DNA of 63,325 nt, from assembly GCA_039798265.1 (NCBI GenBank), contig JBDKGH010000073.1:1-63325 (forward strand), in the 5' to 3' direction. This DNA comes from JBDKGH01 sp039798265. GTDB taxonomy: Bacteria; Bacteroidota; Bacteroidia; Flavobacteriales_D; Sanyastnellaceae. Positions within the stretch are counted from its first letter, which is position 1. Every line of letters starts with the position of its first letter. Shown in pieces: positions 18,572 through 26,441 of the stretch. The notes beneath the pieces are model-generated. The model was not told where the DNA came from. It ran no database searches and saw only the letters and a list, made by a program, of their open reading frames with translations. The position numbers were made by a program, and so were the translations under genes.

Positions 18572-19150
18572 ATGAAAAAGTTACTTTTTATCCTGGCTGC
18601 TTTCGTAAGTTCGACGATGTCGTTTGCGCAGGTAAAAGGTGTTGTGGTAGAAGAAGTGGATAATGCTGGAGCGGTTGCGGGTCGCACTTATCGCATTTAC
18701 ATTGAACTCACCAATGATAGCGATGCTGTACACATGGTATATGGCGATGCCAATCACCCCCTCGAAATAAAAAGTACTAAGCCGTTTTACCAATCCACTC
18801 AAGGTGGTCCCCTTTCTTCAAATATCAATCGTAAGATGGCTAAAGAGAATGCCCAGGTTCGTTATGATTCTTTTTTAACGATTGGCTATTTAGATAATTA
18901 CGAGAACGCCATCAATCAGTTGTTGGATCTTGCGGAGTTTGAAAAGAGTGGAGGTGCCGTTCGCACGAATGACGGCGCATGGTATTGCCTCCCCGGGAAA
19001 CCACAGACCTACGCAGGTTCTAGTAAGCGTGTCTTGATCATGCAGATCACAACAGAAGGTAAGGTATCGGGTAAGTTTTCGATTATGGGAAAAACCGCTT
19101 CTAAAGAGGTTTTTCACTCTTATGACCATAGTTTTTCTTGCGGTAGATAA
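18572..19150 (+). CDS. Small secreted protein related to the N-terminal domain of the upstream adhesin
   Basis: 192 aa from the ATG at 18572, chosen because a signal peptide (MKKLLFILAAFVSSTMSFAQ) begins there; an in-frame ATG at 18551 is less likely. The mature part lines up with residues about 20-235 of the SprB-repeat protein two genes upstream. TYRIYIEL matches TYRVYLQF, VRYDSFLTIG matches LRYDSFFTVG, and KRVLIMQITT matches DRVLIGQFTT, in the same order and with similar spacing. It has no C-terminal sorting domain, so it is probably periplasmic or leaves the cell by riding on another component. A role as cap, chaperone or partner of the adhesin is speculation. It is last in the operon. 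Confidence 0.8.
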   Translation: MKKLLFILAAFVSSTMSFAQVKGVVVEEVDNAGAVAGRTYRIYIELTNDSDAVHMVYGDANHPLEIKSTKPFYQSTQGGPLSSNINRKMAKENAQVRYDSFLTIGYLDNYENAINQLLDLAEFEKSGGAVRTNDGAWYCLPGKPQTYAGSSKRVLIMQITTEGKVSGKFSIMGKTASKEVFHSYDHSFSCGR

Positions 19151-19166
19151 TTCGATCCCGAAGAAG

Positions 19167-19559
19167 CTACTTCTCAAACTTTAAGGATACCGAATTGATG
19201 CAATAGCGCATTCCTGTTGGTTTTGGACCATCATCAAATAGATGTCCCATGTGTCCTCCGCAACGGGCACAATGCACTTCCGTTCTGATCATCCCAAAGG
19301 TGGTATCTCTTTTTTCTTCAATACATTTCTCATCTACTGGGGCAAAGAAACTGGGCCAGCCGGTACCACTGTCAAATTTTGTAGTCGAAGCAAAAAGGGG
19401 CGCACCACACCCAGCGCAAGTATAGATGCCATTTTCATGATGGTCCCAGTATTGGCCTGTAAATGCTCTTTCGGTGCCGTGCTGACGCAGCACGCGGTAT
19501 TGTTCAGAGTCTAACTCTTGTTTCCACTCTTCCTCGCTTTTGACGATTTTATTTTCCAT
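19167..19559 (-). CDS. msrB: Peptide-methionine (R)-S-oxide reductase
   Basis: 130 aa, a complete stand-alone MsrB. It reduces methionine-R-sulfoxide in damaged proteins. The catalytic Cys is C120 in RYCINS, and the zinc ligands are C48/C51 and C97/C100. The core motif FDSGTGWPSF is intact. There is no signal peptide, so it acts in the cytoplasm. It lies 23 bases downstream of uvrA on the same strand and may be co-transcribed with it. A second resolving Cys, seen in some MsrBs, is not obvious. Confidence 0.96.
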   Translation of the reverse strand: MENKIVKSEEEWKQELDSEQYRVLRQHGTERAFTGQYWDHHENGIYTCAGCGAPLFASTTKFDSGTGWPSFFAPVDEKCIEEKRDTTFGMIRTEVHCARCGGHMGHLFDDGPKPTGMRYCINSVSLKFEK

Positions 19560-19582
19560 AATGGTGAGTTTTGCTGAGCTAA

Positions 19583-22390
19583 TTAAAGATAGGAAGCGGT
19601 GTGCGATTTTTTCACTTTTGAGATACCGGCAGGAGGGCCAGTGTACACCAAATTTCCACCCGCATCGCCGCCTTCAGGACCAATGTCAATCAACCAGTCA
19701 GCGCATTTCATTACATCGGTGTTATGCTCAATGGCAATGATGGTATGGCCACGGTCAAGTAATGCTTTAAAACTCTCCATGAGCTTTCGCACGTCATGAA
19801 AATGCAGTCCCGTAGTAGGCTCATCGAAAATGAAAACGGTATGTGTGTCCGATTGTCCTTTGGTGAGGAAAGAAGCAAGTTTGATTCGTTGAGCCTCACC
19901 ACCGCTGAGCGAACTGCTGCTTTGTCCGAGACCTATATAACCAAGCCCTACTTGTTGAAGCGGCTGAAGTTTTTGTAGGAGGTTTTTATTGGGCGCATTT
20001 TTTTCATCGGCACCAAAGAAGGTAACGGCATCATCCACGGTCATATCCAAAACATCCGAAATGTTTTTACCTCGGTATTCAACTTCCAACACCTCATCTT
20101 TGAATCGTTTTCCTTTACAGGTATCACATACAAGTTTAATATCGGCCATGAATTGCATTTCGATGGTCTGATAACCTTCGCCTTCGCAAGATTCGCAGCG
20201 CCCACCTTCTACGTTGAATGAAAAATGAGAAGGCTTATAAGCACGGTGCTTCGAAAGTGTTTGATTCGCAAAAAGTGTTCTTATTTCATCATACGCCTTT
20301 ACGTAGGTCACTGGATTGGAACGCGATGATTTGCCAATCGGATTTTGGTCTACAAACTCCACCGATTTGATGATGGACAAATCTCCTTCGATAGCATCAT
20401 ATTCGCCGGAAGGTTCTGGAAGGCCCAGTACCGACTTTTTCAAGGCTGGGTAAAGGATGTCACGTATCAACGTAGATTTTCCAGAGCCACTTACACCGCT
20501 CACTACGGTGAAGCATTGAAGGGGAAATTCTACATCTATATTCTTCAGGTTATTCTCTCGTGCTCCACGGATGATCACCTTGTTCTTCAGATTTTTTGGT
20601 GTGGGCTTGAGGTCAATGGATTTTCGGCCCGTGAGGTAATCAGCAGTGAGTGTTTTACCAGATTTGATCAATTCTTCGGTAGTTCCCGTAAACGTTATTT
20701 CACCACCAAAGCTTCCGGCTTCCGGCCCCATGTCGATGATGTTGTCAGAGGCGCGCATGATTTTTTCATCATGCTCCACAATGATCACGGTGTTGCCTTG
20801 TTCTTTGAGCTGTTTGAGCACACCAATTAATCGGTCAGTATCTCGGGGATGAAGTCCAATGCTTGGTTCATCCAGTATATACATCGATCCTACCAATGAG
20901 CTTCCGAGGCTAGTGGCTAAATTAATTCGCTGCGATTCGCCACCACTTAGCGTGTTGCTCAGCCTGTTCAAGGTGAGGTATTCTAAACCGACGTCACCTA
21001 AATAAGATAGGCGATTGGTAATTTCCAGTAATAAACGTTGGGCTACTTTTTGTTCGTGTGCGTTTAGCTTCAACGATTTGAAAAAGGGCAATATTTCGCC
21101 GATCGGAGCTGTAACGAGTTCCGTAATATTTCTGCCGCCTACTTTCACATAATTGGCGTCTTTTCTGAGGCGAGTCCCTTTACAGTCGGGGCATTTAGTT
21201 TTTCCGCGATAGCGGCTGAGCATTACACGGTACTGTATTTTATAAGACTCGCTTTCGATGAATTGAAAAAAAGCGTTGAGTCCAGCGAAGTGCTCATTAC
21301 CCGACCATACCAAGTCACGTTGAGCAGCGGTTAGCTCATTCCATGGCTTATGAATGGGAAAATCAAACTTGCGTGCTTTCATAACCAGTTGATCTTTCCA
21401 TTCGCTCATTTTTTCTCCGCGCCAGCAAGCGATGGCTTCTTGGTATATAGAAAGACGTTTGTCAGGAACAACCAGATTTTCATCAATGCCTATAATACTG
21501 CCGAATCCCTCACATGTTTTGCATGCTCCTACCGGGTTATTGAATGAAAAGAGATTGAGACTCGGTTCTTCAAACTCGATACCATCCGCTTCGAAGCGAT
21601 TAGAAAAAGACTTGACCTTTTTTGAATCGGCATTTTCTACGGCACACTCACCAGCGCCTTCAAAGAAGGCACTTTCGCATGAATCAATAATGCGAGTTTG
21701 GTTGTCTTCATCTTGACTGGCGGTGAGGCGATCAATCACCACGAAGATTTCGTCCTTTGCTTTGGCTTTTTCGATGACCTCTTCAATGAGGGTGTATTCA
21801 CCGTTGAATTTGATGCGCGAGAAGCCTTGCTGTCCGAGCGTTTCGAGTTTCTTCTTGGCGTCATAGCCTTTGGGCTTTTGCACCGGAGCGAGTAGGTAGA
21901 AACGCGTATTTTCTTCATGAGAAAAAATATACTCCCGCACATCTGTTGGTCTATCGCGTTTTACTTCTTGTCCACTAACGGGCGAGTAGGTGCGGCCAAT
22001 GCGAGAAAAGAGCAGTTTGAGGTAATCATAAATCTCGGTGGTGGTGCCTACCGTTGACCGCGAGGTGCGACTGGTTACTTTTTGCTCGATTGCTACAGCG
22101 GGAGAAATCCCTAATATCGTATCTACCTCAGGTTTATCTAATCGACCAAGAAATTGGCGCGCATAGGAGGAAAGGCTTTCAACATAGCGGCGCTGCCCTT
22201 CGGCGAAAAGGGTGTCAAATGCTAAGCTACTTTTCCCAGAGCCCGATAATCCGGTGATCACCACCATCTGATTGCGGGGAATAGAAACCGAAACATTTTT
22301 CAAGTTGTGCACGCGGGCACCTTTGATGATGATGTGTTTACGGGGATCAAGTTGATCAATAGCAGCGGGGACAACCTTTTGTTTTTTCAT
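19583..22390 (-). CDS. uvrA: Excinuclease ABC subunit A
   Basis: 935 aa. The ATG at 22390 was chosen because the family start follows soon after; a GTG frame extends to 22417. UvrA is the damage-recognition ATPase of nucleotide excision repair. It has two ABC modules: P-loop GLSGSGKSS (about 37-45) with signature LSGGESQRINLA (about 478), and P-loop GVSGSGKST (about 630) with signature LSGGEAQRIKLA (about 826). The C-terminal zinc module CESCEGEGY...CDTCKGKRF (about 727-755) is complete. The first zinc module shows only one CxxC pair (CKTCEGFG); the usual earlier pair is missing, which I believe is shared by many Bacteroidota UvrA proteins. msrB follows. Confidence 0.95.
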   Translation of the reverse strand: MKKQKVVPAAIDQLDPRKHIIIKGARVHNLKNVSVSIPRNQMVVITGLSGSGKSSLAFDTLFAEGQRRYVESLSSYARQFLGRLDKPEVDTILGISPAVAIEQKVTSRTSRSTVGTTTEIYDYLKLLFSRIGRTYSPVSGQEVKRDRPTDVREYIFSHEENTRFYLLAPVQKPKGYDAKKKLETLGQQGFSRIKFNGEYTLIEEVIEKAKAKDEIFVVIDRLTASQDEDNQTRIIDSCESAFFEGAGECAVENADSKKVKSFSNRFEADGIEFEEPSLNLFSFNNPVGACKTCEGFGSIIGIDENLVVPDKRLSIYQEAIACWRGEKMSEWKDQLVMKARKFDFPIHKPWNELTAAQRDLVWSGNEHFAGLNAFFQFIESESYKIQYRVMLSRYRGKTKCPDCKGTRLRKDANYVKVGGRNITELVTAPIGEILPFFKSLKLNAHEQKVAQRLLLEITNRLSYLGDVGLEYLTLNRLSNTLSGGESQRINLATSLGSSLVGSMYILDEPSIGLHPRDTDRLIGVLKQLKEQGNTVIIVEHDEKIMRASDNIIDMGPEAGSFGGEITFTGTTEELIKSGKTLTADYLTGRKSIDLKPTPKNLKNKVIIRGARENNLKNIDVEFPLQCFTVVSGVSGSGKSTLIRDILYPALKKSVLGLPEPSGEYDAIEGDLSIIKSVEFVDQNPIGKSSRSNPVTYVKAYDEIRTLFANQTLSKHRAYKPSHFSFNVEGGRCESCEGEGYQTIEMQFMADIKLVCDTCKGKRFKDEVLEVEYRGKNISDVLDMTVDDAVTFFGADEKNAPNKNLLQKLQPLQQVGLGYIGLGQSSSSLSGGEAQRIKLASFLTKGQSDTHTVFIFDEPTTGLHFHDVRKLMESFKALLDRGHTIIAIEHNTDVMKCADWLIDIGPEGGDAGGNLVYTGPPAGISKVKKSHTASYL

Positions 22391-22516
22391 AGGGAATACA
22401 AGCACCCAAAGGTGCAATGGAAGAGCGGAAGAAGAAAAAGAAGTTTTTAACGGAAACCGAAACTTGTAACACCTCAGCGAGATGAAAGTTTGATTTCATA
22501 AAAAAAAGAGTGGAGA

Positions 22517-22547
22517 TTTGTTTTTTGAAGAAAAAAAAGTATATTTG
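22517..22547 (+). promoter_or_regulatory. Bacteroidota-type promoter for the sigma-factor gene
   Basis: TTTG at 22517-22520 and TATATTTG at 22540-22547, separated by 19 bases, fit the -33/-7 consensus. The expected start of transcription leaves a leader of about 155 bases before the ATG at 22712. The uvrA promoter must lie on the other strand of the same gap (22391-22711), but I cannot place it. Confidence 0.55.
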
Positions 22548-22700
22548 TTTCAACAGAAGGAAAAAAATCGAGCCTTAAACAATAAGCACAACAATCGATC
22601 GTTAACCTTCTTTATCCAGTACCTCAAACCCAAATAGAAGCGCTATAGAATAGACCACTACTTTTTTGTTGTAATAACCTAAGTAGAACCCAAACAAAAA

Positions 22701-22706
22701 GGGAGG
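22701..22706 (+). promoter_or_regulatory. Strong Shine-Dalgarno sequence of the sigma-factor gene
   Basis: GGGAGG lies five bases before the ATG at 22712. Most genes in this window have no such site, so this one stands out and fixes the start codon. Confidence 0.65.
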
Positions 22707-22711
22707 TCATC

Positions 22712-23299
22712 ATGCGCTTGTCACAATTAACAGACCGTCAATTGGTCGAGGCTTACGCCAAGGGAAAAGAGGAAGCATTCCAAGAGCTTTTAAAGCGATA
22801 CAAAGGGAAGGTATTCTCTAAGATCATGATGTATGTGAAAGACCGCGCTTTAGCGGAAGACATCTTTCAAGATACGTTTCTTCGTGCCATTCAGGCATTG
22901 AAAGAAGGCCATTACAATGAGGAAGGCAAGTTTTCAGCTTGGATTCTTCGCATTGCCCACAATTTGTGCATCGATCATTTTCGTGGAAAGAAGAAAATGC
23001 CCATGACACGAGGCAATGATGACTATGATCCATTCGATTTTATCGATAATGGCTTAAAAAACTGCGAAGAAAGCAACATCAATAAGCAAGTTTTGAGCGA
23101 TACAAAGCGATTGCTGAGCTTTTTGCCTCATGAGCAAAAGGAAATCGTGATGATGCGCTTGTACTACGATATGAGTTTTAAGGAAATTTCCGAGTCTTTA
23201 GATATTAGCATTAATACCGCTTTGGGTCGTATGCGTTACGCATTGATCAACATGCGGAAGCTGATTGAAAAGCACGATATGGAAATGACACTTTCTTAG
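22712..23299 (+). CDS. RNA polymerase sigma-70 family (ECF-type) sigma factor
   Basis: 195 aa with sigma region 2 (about 20-90; YKGKVFSKIMMYVKDRALAEDIFQDTFLRA and FSAWILRIAHNLCIDHFR) and region 4 (about 130-185; LPHEQKEIVMMRLYYDMSFKEISE followed by the helix-turn-helix SLDISINTALGRMRYAL). Regions 1 and 3 are absent, as in ECF sigma factors. No anti-sigma gene is adjacent, so control may be at transcription or through its long leader. It has its own promoter, a strong Shine-Dalgarno site and a perfect terminator, making it a single-gene unit. The regulon is unknown. Confidence 0.93.
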   Translation: MRLSQLTDRQLVEAYAKGKEEAFQELLKRYKGKVFSKIMMYVKDRALAEDIFQDTFLRAIQALKEGHYNEEGKFSAWILRIAHNLCIDHFRGKKKMPMTRGNDDYDPFDFIDNGLKNCEESNINKQVLSDTKRLLSFLPHEQKEIVMMRLYYDMSFKEISESLDISINTALGRMRYALINMRKLIEKHDMEMTLS

Positions 23300-23324
23300 A
23301 AAGTCATGGATTAAGGTTAAGGAA

Positions 23325-23358
23325 GGGGCTCTAATTAAGTTAGAGCCCTTTTTTTTTT
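23325..23358 (+). terminator. Intrinsic terminator after the sigma-factor gene
   Basis: A perfect 9-bp stem (GGGCTCTAA / TTAGAGCCC) with a 5-base loop is followed by ten T. Confidence 0.93.
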
Positions 23359-23415
23359 CAGTTGGATGCAATACTTCAAAAAAGGAAGCGTTATTCTCAC
23401 AAATAACAACTGCCT

Positions 23416-23616
23416 ATGTTAGATTTTACACTTGAAGAATTAGCTGATTTTACGAAGAACGAAGAAAAGATGGTAAAAGACCTCTTTCCTGCATTGGATT
23501 CGGTGCAGCAATATGAGCCTTCAGATGAATCAATCGAGCGCATTTTAGATTATTCCCGCGCCTACAGCGTTAGGAGATCAGAAAAAGTGCAGTTTATCAG
23601 AATGGTCCTCAATTGA
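23416..23616 (+). CDS. Small acidic protein of unknown function
   Basis: 66 aa, beginning LDFTLEELADFTKNEEKMVKDLF and ending in a basic patch (SVRRSEKVQFIRMVLN). It looks all-helical, with no signal peptide or membrane segment. It lies 57 bases after the sigma-factor terminator and is followed by its own hairpin (23625-23669), so it seems to be a real transcription unit. Similar short genes occur behind sigma-factor genes in related bacteria, from memory only. Function unknown. Confidence 0.65.
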   Translation: MLDFTLEELADFTKNEEKMVKDLFPALDSVQQYEPSDESIERILDYSRAYSVRRSEKVQFIRMVLN

Positions 23617-23624
23617 TCAAACTT

Positions 23625-23669
23625 AATTGCCTTCTCAACCGTCACCGAAAGGCTGTTGAGAAGGCCAAT
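23625..23669. terminator. Hairpin between convergent genes
   Basis: An 11-bp perfect stem (GCCTTCTCAAC at 23629-23639, GTTGAGAAGGC at 23655-23665) extends by four more A:T pairs around one bulge. The following T-run is short (TTTT), so it is a plausible but not strong bidirectional terminator for the 66-aa gene and the binding-protein gene. Confidence 0.6.
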
Positions 23670-23670
23670 T

Positions 23671-24723
23671 TTATGGTGTCATTTTAAAATAACGAGCTCC
23701 TGAAAGGGAGCTTTTTTGTTGGAAGATATGCCCTAATTCCGCGAGCATAAGGTCTGGCTCGAGTAAGGCGCTTCCGAAAAAGTCATTTCGTGCGGCATTG
23801 CAGAAAAACGTTTTTTTGCCCGAGAAGGTGGGGGCTTTTTCCATACCACGCGTCATTTCTCTTATTTGCATTGCGTTCGGGTCTTCACTTTGGTAAACCA
23901 TAGCGCCAAAAAAATCAATGTCCCATGTTTTAGCGATCATCTCTTCTTGAGAAAGTGAAATATTTCCGGGTTCTTTATAATCGCTGAATAAGTAACTTCC
24001 TCCAGCATCTTCGATCAGTTGGGCAATGTAGCTTTGACCAGGTCCAGCAAACCACACATCTCCTTCTTTACTTCCAAAGAATACACTCGGTTTCGTTTGA
24101 TGAGTGTGTTTCATTTTTTCGGAGTTGTAGCGATCTCGCAATTGGTTGAATAGATGATATGCTTCGGCTGATTGACCAGATAATTCTCCAAATACCTTGA
24201 TCCACTCTGCGCGAGCGAGCGGATGCTCCTCGAGGTATTCACTGATGGGCACAGTAGTCATTTTATCCTTGGGCGCAAAGTCCGGTGCCAATCGATCAAA
24301 GGGATAAATGAAAAAATAATGAGCACCTGAAGTCCACAGCTTTTCTTTGTCCAAGTCATCGCCATTGGTCAAGTTGATCAAGTCTCCAGAATTGTAACGA
24401 GCGAGTAAGGTGCTATCCGATAAGCGGTCGGCATAAGCGCAGGCGGTGATCTGAGAAGAAAGGCCTAATGCCTCGATAAGAGTGACATGCGTGGTGCTTT
24501 GACAAGCGTACTTCGCTTGTTTGTTGGGCGAGTACCGTATAACGGCTAGGGTATCTTCTGACTTTTCTAAATTGAGTAAAATCAGCAAGGAATGATCGGC
24601 ATAGTGATGAATTTCAAATCCTTTGGCATATTCAGGTTTTTCAATCCTTTCAGGAAGTGAAGCCCGCTGCGGTGGGGGTGTACATGCCATCAAAACGACA
24701 CACAAAAAAAAGAATAGTCGCAT
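23671..24723 (-). CDS. ABC-type metal-chelate/cobalamin substrate-binding lipoprotein
   Basis: 350 aa. A short signal peptide ends in the lipobox L-M-A-C14, predicting a lipoprotein. The rest has the two-lobed BtuF/FepB-like organisation: an N-terminal lobe with the ALGLSSQITACAYADRLSD region, a long connecting helix (AEWIKVFGELSGQSAEAYHLFNQL), and a C-terminal lobe with AGPGQSYIAQLIEDAGGSYLFSD and a final LEPDLMLAELGHIF helix. It should bind an iron chelate or corrinoid for import. No permease or ATPase is nearby, so the partner is elsewhere or absent. A TATTTTTG element ends only four bases before the ATG. Confidence 0.83.
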   Translation of the reverse strand: MRLFFFLCVVLMACTPPPQRASLPERIEKPEYAKGFEIHHYADHSLLILLNLEKSEDTLAVIRYSPNKQAKYACQSTTHVTLIEALGLSSQITACAYADRLSDSTLLARYNSGDLINLTNGDDLDKEKLWTSGAHYFFIYPFDRLAPDFAPKDKMTTVPISEYLEEHPLARAEWIKVFGELSGQSAEAYHLFNQLRDRYNSEKMKHTHQTKPSVFFGSKEGDVWFAGPGQSYIAQLIEDAGGSYLFSDYKEPGNISLSQEEMIAKTWDIDFFGAMVYQSEDPNAMQIREMTRGMEKAPTFSGKKTFFCNAARNDFFGSALLEPDLMLAELGHIFQQKSSLSGARYFKMTP

Positions 24724-24727
24724 AGGG

Positions 24728-24735
24728 CAAAAATA
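24728..24735 (-). promoter_or_regulatory. -7 element almost touching the start codon of the binding-protein gene
   Basis: Read on the minus strand this is TATTTTTG, a full match to TAnnTTTG, four bases upstream of the ATG at 24723. If used, transcription would begin at or next to the start codon. No good -33 match was found. Confidence 0.4.
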
Positions 24736-24794
24736 GGCTGCGGCAGACCAACTGTGAAGGTCGAAACCGCTTAATTTCGCAACTCAATCATGAA

Positions 24795-26438
24795 ATGACC
24801 ATGAATCAAGATATTGCGTTCAATAAGAACGAAGACAAAATGATGCAGTTGGTAGGTCAACTGCAACGCAAACTCGATAAAATTTACGAAGGCGGCGGCA
24901 AGTTGCGTATAGCAAAAGAACACGAGAAGGGAAAGATGACAGCGCGTGAGCGTATCGATTACCTATTGGATAAAGGAACTGAACGCATTGAAATTGGCGC
25001 CATTGCTGGCGAGGAGATGTATCCCGAGCATGGCGGTTGCCCCAGTGGCGGCGTGGTGGTGGTGATGGGCTATGTAAACAAAAAGCAATGCATCGTAGTA
25101 GCCAATGATGCTACCGTAAAAGCAGGAGCTTGGTTCCCCATTACCGGAAAGAAAAATTTACGCGCCCAAGAAATAGCGATGGAAAATCACTTGCCCATTA
25201 TTTACTTGGTAGATAGTGCAGGCGTGTATTTACCCATGCAAGATGAAATTTTCCCCGATAAAGAACACTTCGGGCGAATTTTTAGAAATAACGCCATAAT
25301 GAGCAGCAGAGGCATTCCTCAAATTGCGGCGATTATGGGAAGCTGTGTGGCAGGAGGTGCTTATTTGCCCATTATGAGTGATGAAGCATTGATCGTCGAT
25401 AAAACAGGGACCATATTTCTTGCGGGATCATATTTGGTGAAAGCGGCCATCGGTGAAGATATCGATAACGAAACCTTAGGCGGTGCAACTACGCATTGCG
25501 AAATTTCGGGCGTTACGGATTATAAAGCGAAAGACGACAAAGATGCCTTGAACCGCATCCGTGAAATCATGGGGCATATGGGACGCGTAACACGCGATGC
25601 AGGCTTTGATCGGATCACGCCAGCCGCTCCTAAGATGGAAGCAAAAATGATGTACGGTATTCTGCCTGAAGATCGAGCGAAGCCTTATGAAGTAAGAGAC
25701 ATCATTCGCTGTTTGGTAGATAATAGTGAGTTTACCGAGTACAAAGAAGAGTTTGGTAAAACGATCGTATGCGCCTATGCGCGCATCGATGGATGGTCAG
25801 TAGGCATTGTGGCCAACCAACGTCAAATGGTAAAAAGTAAAAAAGAAGGATTACAGTTTGGTGGGGTTATCTTCAGCGATAGTGCTGATAAAGCCGCTCG
25901 ATTTATCATGAATTGTAATCAAAAGAATATTCCATTGGTCTTCTTGCAAGACGTAACGGGTTTTATGGTGGGCTCACGCTCGGAACAGGGTGGTATCATC
26001 AAAGACGGTGCGAAAATGGTGAATGCGCAGGCCAATAGCGTGGTGCCTAAATTTACGATTGTAATGGGCAATAGCTATGGTGCAGGAAATTACGCCATGT
26101 GTGGAAAGGCCTATGATCCGCGTTTGATTGTAGGTTGGCCTACAGCGCAAGTAGCAGTAATGGGCGGAGCACAAGCAGCGAAAGTGTTGCTTCAAATTGA
26201 AGTTGCTTCAATGAAGGCAAAAGGGCAGGAAGTAACAGCAGAGCGCGAAGAAGAATTATACAATAAAATCAAGGAGCGCTATGATGCGCAAACTTCACCT
26301 TATTATGCGGCTGCACGTTTGTGGTTGGATGCTATAATTGATCCCGTGGATACGCGTAAGTGGCTCAGTATGGGAATTGCAGCGGCTTCTAACGCACCTG
26401 CCGAACGCGCTTACAATGTTGGAGTAATTCAGGCGTAA
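24795..26438 (+). CDS. Acyl-CoA carboxylase, carboxyltransferase (beta) subunit
   Basis: 547 aa, or 545 if translation begins at the second ATG (24801). It is the carboxyltransferase of a biotin-dependent propionyl- or methylcrotonyl-CoA carboxylase. Family marks are KMTARERIDYLLDKGT near residue 50, the first oxyanion region in SSRGIPQIAAIMGSCVAGGA (about 170-190), and the second in FVVKFTIVMGNSYGAGNYAM-like sequence near 420. A WPTAQVAVMGGAQAA motif follows. The biotin carboxylase/carrier subunit is not in the window. The GT-C glycosyltransferase gene starts four bases after its stop. The acyl-CoA used cannot be settled from sequence. Confidence 0.92.
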   Translation: MTMNQDIAFNKNEDKMMQLVGQLQRKLDKIYEGGGKLRIAKEHEKGKMTARERIDYLLDKGTERIEIGAIAGEEMYPEHGGCPSGGVVVVMGYVNKKQCIVVANDATVKAGAWFPITGKKNLRAQEIAMENHLPIIYLVDSAGVYLPMQDEIFPDKEHFGRIFRNNAIMSSRGIPQIAAIMGSCVAGGAYLPIMSDEALIVDKTGTIFLAGSYLVKAAIGEDIDNETLGGATTHCEISGVTDYKAKDDKDALNRIREIMGHMGRVTRDAGFDRITPAAPKMEAKMMYGILPEDRAKPYEVRDIIRCLVDNSEFTEYKEEFGKTIVCAYARIDGWSVGIVANQRQMVKSKKEGLQFGGVIFSDSADKAARFIMNCNQKNIPLVFLQDVTGFMVGSRSEQGGIIKDGAKMVNAQANSVVPKFTIVMGNSYGAGNYAMCGKAYDPRLIVGWPTAQVAVMGGAQAAKVLLQIEVASMKAKGQEVTAEREEELYNKIKERYDAQTSPYYAAARLWLDAIIDPVDTRKWLSMGIAAASNAPAERAYNVGVIQA

Positions 26439-26441
26439 AAA

